Shown here piece by piece: positions 19,385 to 27,788 of a stretch of 64,000 bases of DNA. The notes under the pieces are model-generated. The model was not told the origin of the DNA. It searched no databases and worked only from the letters and a program-made list of their open reading frames with translations. The stretch lies in NCBI GenBank assembly GCA_027494055.1, contig JAOSJO010000028.1:85063-149062 (forward strand), given 5' to 3'. Numbering within the stretch: position 1 is the first letter of the stretch; every line of letters begins with the position of its first letter. A program made the translations under genes and the position numbers. Source of the DNA: Anaerolineae bacterium (GTDB lineage: Bacteria > Chloroflexota > Anaerolineae > Aggregatilineales > JAFGMM01).

Positions 19385-20161
19385 ATGGGTTCCGTACTCG
19401 AAATCCGCAACCTACACGTCAACGTTGAGGATCAGCCTATCCTCAACGGCGTCAACCTGATTATCAAGCAGGGCGAAATCCACGCCCTGATGGGGCCGAA
19501 CGGGTCGGGCAAGAGCACGCTCGCGTACACGTTGATGGGCCACCCGGCCTACGAAGTGACCGGCGGCGAGGTGATCTTCAAGGGTGAGAACATCCTGGAA
19601 TTGGAGCCTGACGAGCGCGCGCACCTGGGCCTGTTCCTGGCCTTTCAGTACCCGGTGGCGATCCCCGGCGTGAGCGTGGCGAACTTCTTGCGCACGGCGA
19701 TCAACGCGCGCCGCAAGCTGGAGGACCCCAACGACAAGGGCATCAGCATACCGGAGTTCCGGCGCTTGCTGACGAAGAAGATGGACCAGCTAAAGATGGA
19801 TCACGGCTTCGCCGGGCGCTACCTCAACGACGGGTTCTCTGGCGGCGAGAAGAAGCGCGCCGAAATCCTGCAGTTGGCGACGCTGGAGCCGGAGATTGCC
19901 ATTCTGGACGAGACCGACTCCGGGCTGGACATCGACGCGCTGCGCATCGTGGCGGAGGGCGTTGACGCGCTCGCGGGGCCGAACCTGGGCGTGCTGGTAA
20001 TCACCCACTACCAGCGGATTCTCAACTACATCAAGCCGCAGTTCGTGCACGTGATGTTCGACGGGCGCATCGTCGAATCGGGCGGGCCGGACCTGGCGCT
20101 GCAACTTGAGGAAGCCGGCTACGACTGGGTCCGCGAGAAGTACGCGGGCGCGGCGCAATAA
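19385..20161 (+). CDS. sufC: Fe-S cluster assembly ATPase SufC
   Basis: This 258-residue ABC ATPase of the SUF scaffold hydrolyses ATP to drive conformational change in SufBD during Fe-S cluster assembly. Walker A is GPNGSGKSTL, the signature is FSGGEKKR, and Walker B is ILDETDSGLDIDAL, all as usual for SufC. ATG at 19385 is preferred over the ATG at 19334, because AGGAGG at 19368-19373 precedes it and SufC proteins start directly at SVLEIRNLHV. It is the first gene of sufC-sufB-sufD. No sufS, sufU or sufE gene is in the window, so the cysteine desulfurase lies elsewhere. Confidence 0.96.
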   Translation: MGSVLEIRNLHVNVEDQPILNGVNLIIKQGEIHALMGPNGSGKSTLAYTLMGHPAYEVTGGEVIFKGENILELEPDERAHLGLFLAFQYPVAIPGVSVANFLRTAINARRKLEDPNDKGISIPEFRRLLTKKMDQLKMDHGFAGRYLNDGFSGGEKKRAEILQLATLEPEIAILDETDSGLDIDALRIVAEGVDALAGPNLGVLVITHYQRILNYIKPQFVHVMFDGRIVESGGPDLALQLEEAGYDWVREKYAGAAQ

Positions 20162-20222
20162 CGCGCAGGGCCGAACGCACGGCGTTGAAGCGCAGCAGTT
20201 TCATTGTGGTGAGGAGAGCGTT

Positions 20223-21638
20223 ATGGTCGCTGAGAACGAACAGCTTTACGGTTTAAAGAGCCAGTACGCGGAGAAATACGGCTTCTCCGACCCGGAGAAC
20301 TATGTCTTCAAGGCGCGCAAAGGCCTTGATGAGGAGATCGTGCGCGAAATCTCCTGGATGAAGGGAGAGCCGGAGTGGATGCTGGACCTGCGGCTCCGCA
20401 GCCTGGAGATCTTCCGGAGCAAGCCCATGCCCACCTGGGGCGCGGACCTGAGCCAGATCAACTTCGACGACATCTACTACTACCTCAGGGCCACGGACCG
20501 GCAGGAGAGCAACTGGGACGACGTGCCGGAGGACATCAAGCGGACGTTTGACCGCCTCGGCATCCCCGAAGCTGAGCAGAAGTTCCTGGCCGGCGTGGGC
20601 GCGCAGTACGAGTCGGAGGTGGTCTATCACAAGGTGCATGAGGACCTCGAACGCCAAGGCGTGATCTTCCTCGACATGGATTCGGGCCTGCGCGAGCACG
20701 AGGACATCGTGCGCGAGTACTTCGGGACCATCATCCCGCCCACCGACAACAAATTCGCCGCGCTCAACACGGCGGTGTGGAGCGGCGGGTCGTTCGTCTA
20801 CGTGCCGGCGGGCAAGCATATAGAGATGCCGCTTCAGGCGTACTTCCGCATCAACGCGCGCAACATGGGCCAGTTCGAGCGCACGCTGATTATCGTCGAA
20901 GAGGGCGCGTCGGTGCACTACGTCGAAGGCTGCACCGCGCCGATCTACAGCGAGGAGAGCCTGCACAGCGCGGTGGTGGAGATCATCATCAAGGAAGGCG
21001 GGAACTGCCGCTACACCACTATCCAGAACTGGGCCAACAACGTCTACAACCTGGTGACCAAGCGCGCGGTCGCCTACCGCGACGCGCAGATGTACTGGGT
21101 GGACGGCAACCTCGGCTCCAAGGTGACGATGAAGTACCCCTCGGTGTACCTGATGGAGCCGGGCGCGCACGGCGAGGTGCTTTCCATCGCCTTCGCCGGC
21201 AAAGGCCAGCACCAGGACGCCGGCGCGAAGATGGTCCACAACGCGCCGCACACCACCAGCCAGGTCATCAGCAAGTCGATCAGCATGGACGGCGGGCGCG
21301 CGTCGTATCGCGGCCTGCTCAAGGTGTACGAGGGCGCGCACGACTCGCGCAGCCACGTCGTGTGCGACGCGCTACTACTGGACGAGCGCAGCCGCTCGGA
21401 CACGTACCCGTACATCGAGATCAACGAGGAGCGCGTGAGCGTCGGGCACGAGGCGAGCGTCTCCAAGGTGAACGAGGACCAGCTCTTCTACCTGATGAGC
21501 CGGGGTCTGAGCGAGGAAGAGGCGAACGTGATGGTCGTCACCGGCTTCATCGAGCCGTTCGTCAAGGAACTGCCGATGGAGTACGCCATCGAGCTGAACC
21601 GCCTCATCGCGCTCCAGATGGAAGGCTCCATCGGGTAA
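20223..21638 (+). CDS. sufB: Fe-S cluster assembly protein SufB
   Basis: This 471-residue SufB is the main scaffold of the SufBC2D complex. Typical segments are VAENEQLYGLKSQYAEKYGF at the start, EGCTAPIYSEESLHSAVVE (containing a conserved scaffold cysteine) and a C-terminal right-handed beta-helix with YLMSRGLSEEEANVMVV. Length matches the family. The start at 20223 has GAGGAGAG upstream. The gene follows sufC by 61 bp. After its stop, 156 bp with two perfect palindromes precede sufD, so the operon is interrupted by repeats but probably not by a promoter. Confidence 0.96.
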   Translation: MVAENEQLYGLKSQYAEKYGFSDPENYVFKARKGLDEEIVREISWMKGEPEWMLDLRLRSLEIFRSKPMPTWGADLSQINFDDIYYYLRATDRQESNWDDVPEDIKRTFDRLGIPEAEQKFLAGVGAQYESEVVYHKVHEDLERQGVIFLDMDSGLREHEDIVREYFGTIIPPTDNKFAALNTAVWSGGSFVYVPAGKHIEMPLQAYFRINARNMGQFERTLIIVEEGASVHYVEGCTAPIYSEESLHSAVVEIIIKEGGNCRYTTIQNWANNVYNLVTKRAVAYRDAQMYWVDGNLGSKVTMKYPSVYLMEPGAHGEVLSIAFAGKGQHQDAGAKMVHNAPHTTSQVISKSISMDGGRASYRGLLKVYEGAHDSRSHVVCDALLLDERSRSDTYPYIEINEERVSVGHEASVSKVNEDQLFYLMSRGLSEEEANVMVVTGFIEPFVKELPMEYAIELNRLIALQMEGSIG

Positions 21639-21683
21639 GGCGGGTAAGGCCCGCCCCGGCTGGATAATGAACCAGACAAGGGC

Positions 21684-21711
21684 GGGACAGGGGGCTTAAG
21701 CCCCCTGTCCC
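21684..21711. repeat. Perfect 28-bp palindrome between sufB and sufD
   Basis: The arms GGGACAGGGGGCTT and its exact complement meet at CTTAAG. RNA from it would form a very stable hairpin within the suf transcript and could protect the upstream message or lower sufD expression. Confidence 0.7.
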
Positions 21712-21728
21712 CCCGTAAACGATGCGAT

Positions 21729-21753
21729 GTAGGGGCAAGGCATGCCTTGCCCT
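21729..21753. repeat. GTAGGGGC-family palindrome between sufB and sufD
   Basis: GGGCAAGGCATGCCTTGCCC (21733-21752) is a perfect palindrome preceded by GTAG. It matches the 28-bp copy at 40795-40822. The long open frame of sufD begins inside it (ATG 21747), which argues against that start. Confidence 0.75.
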
Positions 21754-21794
21754 GCCTGCGAAATGTGTCAGTACCCACAACGGAGAAAGTTACT

Positions 21795-23144
21795 TTGGCC
21801 CGTGTAGTAAAACGCCGAACCAGAACCACAGAACCCGCCGTACCCTACACCCGCGCCGACATCGAGGCGCTGAGCCAGCAGATGAAGGAACCCGGCTGGG
21901 TGACCGAGAAGCGGCTCGCCGCCTGGGACGTGTTCGAGGCGACGCCCTGGCCGTCAACCAACGACGAACCCTGGCGGCGCACCGACTACCGCCACCTCCG
22001 CTGGGACGAGGCCACGCCCCGGCATTCGGTCAACGGCGTGGTCCTGCGCGACATCCCGGAGGATCACCGCGCGCCGCTGATCGGCGCACAGCAGGGCGGG
22101 ATGGTCGCCCACGTGGGCGAGAAGGTCGTCGCGCGTGAGATCGCCGACGCGCTGGCATCCAGGGGCGTGATCTTCACCGACCTGAGCACCGCCGTCCGCG
22201 AGCACAGCGACCTGGTGCGCGAACATTTCATGACGCACGCCGTTGTGCCCGAACAGGGCAAGTTCGCTGCGCTGAACGCCGCAATGTGGACGCACGGCGT
22301 CTTTCTCTACGTGCCGCGCGGCGTGCACGTCGAACTGCCGCCGCACAGCGTCATGTGGGCGCCGCACGTCGGCGCGACGCTCGGCCACATCCTGGTCGTG
22401 GTCGAAGACGGCGCAGACGTGACCTACCTGCACGAGTACGCCTCGCCGACGCTGGAACAGCAGTCGCTGTACGTCGGCGTGACCGAGTTGATCGTGAAGG
22501 ACAACGCGCAGCTCCGGTTTGTCTCGCTGCAGGAGTGGGGCGCGCACACGTTCGTGTTCACCCACCAGCGCGCCCGCGTGGGCCGCGATGCGCGGCTCGA
22601 CTGGATGATGGGCGCGATGGGCGGCAGGTTCAACAAGGACTTCCTTGAGATCGAGCTTGACGGCCAGGGCAGTTGGGCGCGCATGTCCGGGCTGTACTTC
22701 GCGCAGGGCAACCAGTTCATGGACCTGGACACGCAGCAGAACCACAACGCGCCGCACACCACCAGCGACCTGCTCTTCAAGGGCGCGCTGGCCGACACCG
22801 CGCGCACCGTGTGGCAGGGCATGATCCGTGCGCTGCCCGGCGCGCAGAAGACCGACGGCTTCCAGGCGAACCGCAACCTGCTGCTCTCCAGCAAGGCGCG
22901 CGCCGACAGCATCCCCGGCCTGGAGATCGAGGCCGACGACGTGCGCTGCACGCACGCGGCGGCGCTGAGCCAGATGGAAGAGGAGCCGATCTTCTACCTG
23001 ATGAGCCGGGGCGTCCCGCGCCACGAGGCCGAGCGGCTGATCGTGAACGGCTTCTTCGTCCCCATCCTGGAGCGCGTGCCGTTCGAGGGCGTGCGCGACC
23101 GCCTGTGGGACGCGATAAACACGCGGCTGGAGGCGGCGCTGTAG
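21795..23144 (+). CDS. sufD: Fe-S cluster assembly protein SufD
   Basis: This 449-residue SufD is the paralogue of SufB that completes the SufBC2D scaffold. The shared beta-helix core is evident (QNHNAPHTTSDLLFKGAL, where SufB has VHNAPHTTSQVI), and the end is YLMSRGVPRHEAERLIVNGF. TTG at 21795 is chosen because GGAGAAAG lies at 21782-21789. The alternative ATG at 21747 falls inside a repeat palindrome and has no ribosome binding site. Annotation as a second SufB is possible from sequence alone, but position and pairing favour SufD. Confidence 0.93.
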   Translation: MARVVKRRTRTTEPAVPYTRADIEALSQQMKEPGWVTEKRLAAWDVFEATPWPSTNDEPWRRTDYRHLRWDEATPRHSVNGVVLRDIPEDHRAPLIGAQQGGMVAHVGEKVVAREIADALASRGVIFTDLSTAVREHSDLVREHFMTHAVVPEQGKFAALNAAMWTHGVFLYVPRGVHVELPPHSVMWAPHVGATLGHILVVVEDGADVTYLHEYASPTLEQQSLYVGVTELIVKDNAQLRFVSLQEWGAHTFVFTHQRARVGRDARLDWMMGAMGGRFNKDFLEIELDGQGSWARMSGLYFAQGNQFMDLDTQQNHNAPHTTSDLLFKGALADTARTVWQGMIRALPGAQKTDGFQANRNLLLSSKARADSIPGLEIEADDVRCTHAAALSQMEEEPIFYLMSRGVPRHEAERLIVNGFFVPILERVPFEGVRDRLWDAINTRLEAAL

Positions 23145-23166
23145 TACCAGACGACTCTGTGTCATC

Positions 23167-23193
23167 GTAGGGGCACGGCACGCCGTGCCCCTC
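23167..23193. repeat. GTAGGGGC-family palindrome after sufD, possible terminator
   Basis: GGGGCACGGCACGCCGTGCCCC forms a perfect 11-bp stem and is followed by CTCTTTGTTA. It sits 22 bp after the sufD stop, where it may end the operon. Confidence 0.65.
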
Positions 23194-23251
23194 TTTGTTA
23201 TAATCCACCACCGATAGCGCGCTCATCCTTCTTCAAGGAGCGTCCCAACCG

Positions 23252-25500
23252 GTGGAAGACACTCTCCAACGCCGCCCCTGGCTGACCCCCGCCCTCCTCG
23301 CCCTGCTGAGCCTGCTCTTCTTCGGCGGCGTGTTGTGGACGCCCGGCCAGGTGATCGCCGCGCCCGACATCGAGGCGCTGTTCTACCCCTGGCTCACCTT
23401 CGCCAGGGACGCGATCCGCCAGGGCGTCTTCCCCTACTGGGATGTCAACCAGTTCTCCGGCTACCCCTTCTTCGCCAACATCCAGGTCGCGCTCTTCTAC
23501 CCACCGACCTGGCTCTGCCTCGTCCTGCCCATCTCGGCGGGGCTGGCGGTCAACCTCGCGCTGCACGTGTGGCTCGGCGGCTGGGGATGGCGCGGCTCGT
23601 GCGCTGGCTCGGCGGGTCGCACAGCGGGGCGCTCGTCGCGGGGATCGCGTTCGCGTTCTCCGGCTTCATGAGCGTCCGCGTCGCGGAGGGGCACTACGGC
23701 TACATCAACACGTTCGCGTGGACGCCCTGGGTCGTGCTCGCCTACTGGTGGGCGGCGCGCGATGGCGGCTGGCGGCGCGCGGCGCTGGCCGGCCTCCCGT
23801 TCGGCATGGCGATCCTCGCCGGGCACATCACGTCGCTGCTCTACATCGCCCTGATCGTGCTCGCGGCGGCGGTATATCAGGCCGTGGTTGCTGAGAACCG
23901 CGCCTGGAAGCAACGCCTCTGGCGGGCCGGCGCGCCGCTCGCGGTGATGGCCGCCGTGGGCGTGGCGCTCGCCGGCGTGCAGTTGCTCCCGACGGCGGAG
24001 TTCGCAGCGCGCTCGACGCGCGTCAGCGCCGGCTTCGACGACGCGGCGCTCGCGCGCTATTCCCTGTACCCCGAACACCTGCTCACGCTCGCCGCGCCGG
24101 ACTTCTTCGGCCAGCCGTTCATCACCGGTTACTGGGCGCGCGGCGCGTATGGCGAGTCGATGTACTACGCCGGCGTGCTGCCGCTGCTGCTGGCGCTGCT
24201 GGCGCTCCGCGCGCGGAGCTTCCGCAAGCCGGCGGCGTTCTTCGCGCTGCTGGCGGGCGGCGGGCTGCTGCTGGCGCTGGGCGTGAACGGCCCGGTCTAC
24301 CCGGTGGCGTACCGCCTGCTGCCGTTCTTCCGCATCGCCGGCGTGCCGGCGCGGGCGGGGTTCCTCTTCCTGTTCGGCGTCTGCGCGCTGGCGGGCCTCG
24401 CGGTGACGCAGATGCACGATCCCCAGGCGCGGCGGCGGCTGCTCAGGCCGCGCGACGCACGCTGGCTGCGCGGCGCGCTCGGCGTGGCGCTGCTGGCGGC
24501 GCTGGTGGCCTTCGTGTTCTTCGCGCTCAACCTGCCCGACTCCGAGGCGGGGCGCGCGTTTCACATGGGCAACGCGCTGCTCCTGTTTGCGCTGTGGCTG
24601 GCGCTGGGCGCGGGCGCGCTGTGGTGGTGGGCGCGCGGCGGGGCAGGGCGGTGGGCGCCGGCGCTGGTCGCGGCGCTGGTGCTGCTCGACCTGTGGACGT
24701 TTGGCCTGCGGCTCGTCAGGCCGGGCGCGCTGCCGCCGCAGCCGGTGTGGGGGCACGATCCGCGACCTGACCGGCGACGCCTACCGCGCGGCGGGGCCGT
24801 TCCGCATCGTGCCCTGGGGGTCAACATCTTCTGGCAGAACGGCGCGACGCTCACCGACGACGTGGAGAGCGTCTTCGGCTACAACACGATGGAGCTGGCC
24901 GACTACAATGCGTTTCAGTTGGCGGCGACGGACTGGCGCGCGCCTGCCTACGACCTCCTCAACGCGCGTTACGTGGCGCACTGGGGCGCGCTCGAAGACG
25001 CGGCGGATTACACGTTTGTCGGCGAGGGGTACGGCGTCTACGTCTACGAGCGGCCCGGCTGGATGCCGCGCGCCTGGCTCGCCGGGCAGTATGAGGTCGC
25101 GGGGGACCCCATCGGCCGGCTGAACCAGTCGGACTTCGATTACCGCACAACCGTCCTCCTCAGCGAGGCCCCGCCGTGCGCGCCAGAAGGCGACGGCGCG
25201 GGCAGCGTCCGGGTCTTGGCAGAGACGCCGGACCGGGTCGAGCTGGCGGTCGAGGCCGAAGCGCCGTCGCTGCTGGTCTACAGCGGCCAGTTTTACCCCG
25301 GCTGGACAGCGGCGGTCGATGGCGCGCCGGCGGCGGTGCTGCGCGCGGACGCCGTGCTGCGGGCGGTGTGCGTGCCCGCCGGCCGCCACACCGTGACCAT
25401 GCAGTTCCGCCCGGCGTCGCTGGCCGCCGGCGCGGCGCTCACGCTCGTGGCGCTCGGCCTGCTGCTCGTCGCCGGGCGCGCGGCAATTCGGCAGCGTTAG
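23252..25500 (+). CDS. YfhO-like multi-spanning membrane protein (three frameshifts)
   Basis: This 749-residue protein after correction starts at GTG 23252 with AAGGAG 11 bp upstream. About 12 membrane helices fill residues 10-500. A soluble C-terminal part contains FGYNTMELADYNAF and YSGQFYPGWTAAVDGAPA, typical of YfhO-family proteins. The early DIEALFYPWLTFARDAIRQG and SGYPFFANIQVALFYPPTW segments are also family-like. YfhO proteins are thought to help glycosylate surface polymers, with the donor undefined. Errors: a lost G near 23585, an extra G at 24749-24753 and a lost G at 24816-24820. Between the last two, TIRDLTGDAYRAAGPFRIVP appears in the other frame. Confidence 0.82.
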
Positions 25501-25595
25501 CCGGACATGGTAGATTCACTGCGGCGCACCCGGTTCGCTCCCGTCATCGATGAAGGGAGTTATTTCTGTTAGCCAAAGCGCCAGGGGGTAGGGGA

Positions 25596-27442
25596 ATGGG
25601 CGCGCCCGAGACTGAGGCCCAAAAAGCGCTGGAACTGGTATACGCGCACTACGTGCTTGTGCCCATCGCCAACCCGGTGAACGCCGAAGCGCTGCTCCGG
25701 TTGGGCGCGTCGCTGGCCGACCCCGAAGACGGCGTGGTGCTTGCGTTGCACGTCGTGGTTGCCGGCGCCGACAGCGATGCGGTGGCCGAACTGCCCGACG
25801 ACCTGGCCCAGATCGTGCAGGAGTTGATCGAGGAGGGCCTGCGCGTAAAGCCGACCTCGATCCGCGCCAGCAACCCGGAGCGCGGCATCCTGGACGCGGC
25901 GCGCGAAGAGGGCGCAGACCTGATTGTCCTGGGCTATCACGGCGGCAACAGCGAGTCGGTGATGGGACCGGTCGTCGAGGCGGTGGCGCGCACGGCGCAG
26001 TCAGACCTGGTTGTGTATCGCGGCGAGACCAACATCAAGGTCAAGCGCATCCTGATTCCGGCGGACGGCGGCGCCAACTCGCGGGTGGCGGCGCGGCTGG
26101 GGATGGTCCTTTCCGAGAGCTACCACGCGCCCATGACGGCGCTCTACGTGCAGGAGGGGATGGCCGAAGGCCGCTGGCACGGGCTGCAAGTCATCGGGGC
26201 AACCCTGGCTGAACTCCCAAACGCGAATGCGGTGGAACAGAAGGTCATCCGCGCAACCGACGTGGCGCTCGGCATCCTTGGCGAGGCCGGCCCGCACGAC
26301 CTGGTGCTCTTTGGCTTTGCACAGCACAGCCCTTTCGAGCGGTGGCTGTACGGCAGCGTCGCGCAGCGCATCCTGAAGTACGCGCCGGGCCCGGTGATCC
26401 TGTCGAAAAGCTCCGAAGTCGCCCTGGAGCCGTCGCTGCGCAACCGCGTCGAGCGGTGGGTTGCGGGCCTCTCACCGCGCCTGACACCGAACGAGCGTGA
26501 GGGCGTGCGCCAGCAGGCGCTCGACATGGCGCGGCCTAGCGTCAACTTCTTCGTCCTGGTCATCCTGTCGAGCATCATCGCCAGCTTCGGGCTGCTGCAA
26601 AACAGCGTGGCCGTCATCATCGGCGCGATGCTCGTCGCGCCCCTCATGGCCCCACTGCTGGCCTTCTCCATCGGCCTGGTGATCGGCGAGCTGCGCCTGA
26701 TGCAGAAGGCGGCGACCAACGTGGGGAAGGGCATGTTGCTGTCGCTGGTGATCGCCGTGGTGGTGGGGGTGATCACGCCATTTGGCGGCATGACGACTGA
26801 GATGTCGTTCCGAACCCAGCCGACGATCCTCGATCTCTTCGTGGCCCTTGCCTCCGGGGCGGCGGCGGCCTACGCCATCGCGCGCAAGGACGTGCCGGCG
26901 GCGCTGACCGGCGTGGCAATCGCCGCCGCGCTGATGCCGCCGCTGTGCACCGTTGGGCTGCTCATCGCGTATGGCAGGCTGCCGCTTGCGCTGGGCGCGC
27001 TCCAGTTGTTTCTGCTCAACATCGTCTCGATTGCCCTCGCCGGCGCGGGCATCTTCCTGTGGCTCGGCATCACGCCAGGCTTGGGGAAGGTCGCCCTGCA
27101 GTCGGTGGGCCAGCGGTTGGCGTTCCTGGCAATCGTGCTGGTCCTGCTGGCGGTGCCGCTGGGTATTGGTCTGTGGCAGGTGGTCGCCACCGAAGCGGAG
27201 AACCGCGCGATCCAGGATGCGCTGAGCCGGGAAGACATCGATGCTGTGCAGTGGGAGCTGGTTTCCGTCGAGGTTGACCGCGACTACGAGGGGGCGCTGC
27301 GCGTCGTGGCGACCGTCAGGACGTGGGGGAGCTATCGCGCGCGGAGGTGGGCCGGATTGAGGAAATGATTGCGACGAACCTCGGCAAGCCCGTCCGCCTT
27401 GATGTCGTCGCGCTGCCCGTTATCCACCTGCAAGTAGACTGA
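25596..27442 (+). CDS. Two universal-stress domains fused to a DUF389 membrane domain (one frameshift)
   Basis: This 615-residue protein has two UspA-like domains at about residues 15-145 and 146-275 (LIVLGYHGGNSESVMGPV and LVLFGFAQHSPFERWLYGSV carry the ATP-binding-loop pattern). A DUF389 domain with about six helices (FFVLVILSSIIASFGLLQNS, IGAMLVAPLMAPLLAFSIG) follows at 300-520, then a short soluble tail. DUF389 proteins are uncharacterised and may be channels or carriers. The tail shifts frame in a G run near 27326 and then reads GELSRAEVGRIEEMIATNLG to the stop at 27442. The start is uncertain: ATG 25596 follows a G-rich stretch, and AAGGGAG at 25553-25559 could serve a non-ATG start near 25567. 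Confidence 0.85.
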
Positions 27443-27497
27443 CTTCGCATTTGCTCACCTTGCCGGTTCAGTGTCGTGCTGTGGTGTGTTTGGCGTA

Positions 27498-27628
27498 ACC
27501 CGACGACTGATGGATTCTGAATAATTGCACGGACAATGCTCTCTTGACCGCCCTGAAGAGGCGCAGCGTGCTGTGGCCCCATCCACCGCCATATCGGGCG
27601 GTAGGGGCGACCCGCTGGTTCGCCCCTA
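27498..27628. repeat. About 130-bp dispersed repeat, solo copy
   Basis: CCGACGACTGATGGATTCTG at the left is followed by AATGCTCTCTTGA, GCGTGCTG and a GTAGGGGC-type palindrome (27601-27629). The same order, inverted, is found at 47497-47625 beside the IS110 remnant, with roughly 80% identity over the first 60 bp by eye. No coding capacity is seen. Confidence 0.65.
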
Positions 27629-27709
27629 CAACCAACCTTGAATCAGTAATATAACATGACGCACAAAAACTAACGAAGAGTGAAGGTTCCATCGCAGAAT
27701 AATTAACGA

Positions 27710-27718
27710 TGCTATAAT
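27710..27718 (+). promoter_or_regulatory. Extended -10 promoter of the multi-GAF kinase
   Basis: TGCTATAAT is an exact extended -10 element (TGn-TATAAT) in a locally AT-rich stretch. No good -35 is present, as is usual for extended -10 promoters. Transcription would start near 27725. Confidence 0.6.
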
Positions 27719-27788
27719 GCGAAGATAGTGTTTTCAGGGCGTGCGCCGCTTCGATGGCGAAAGGGCGTTGCCGAGGCTGCGGTTCACC

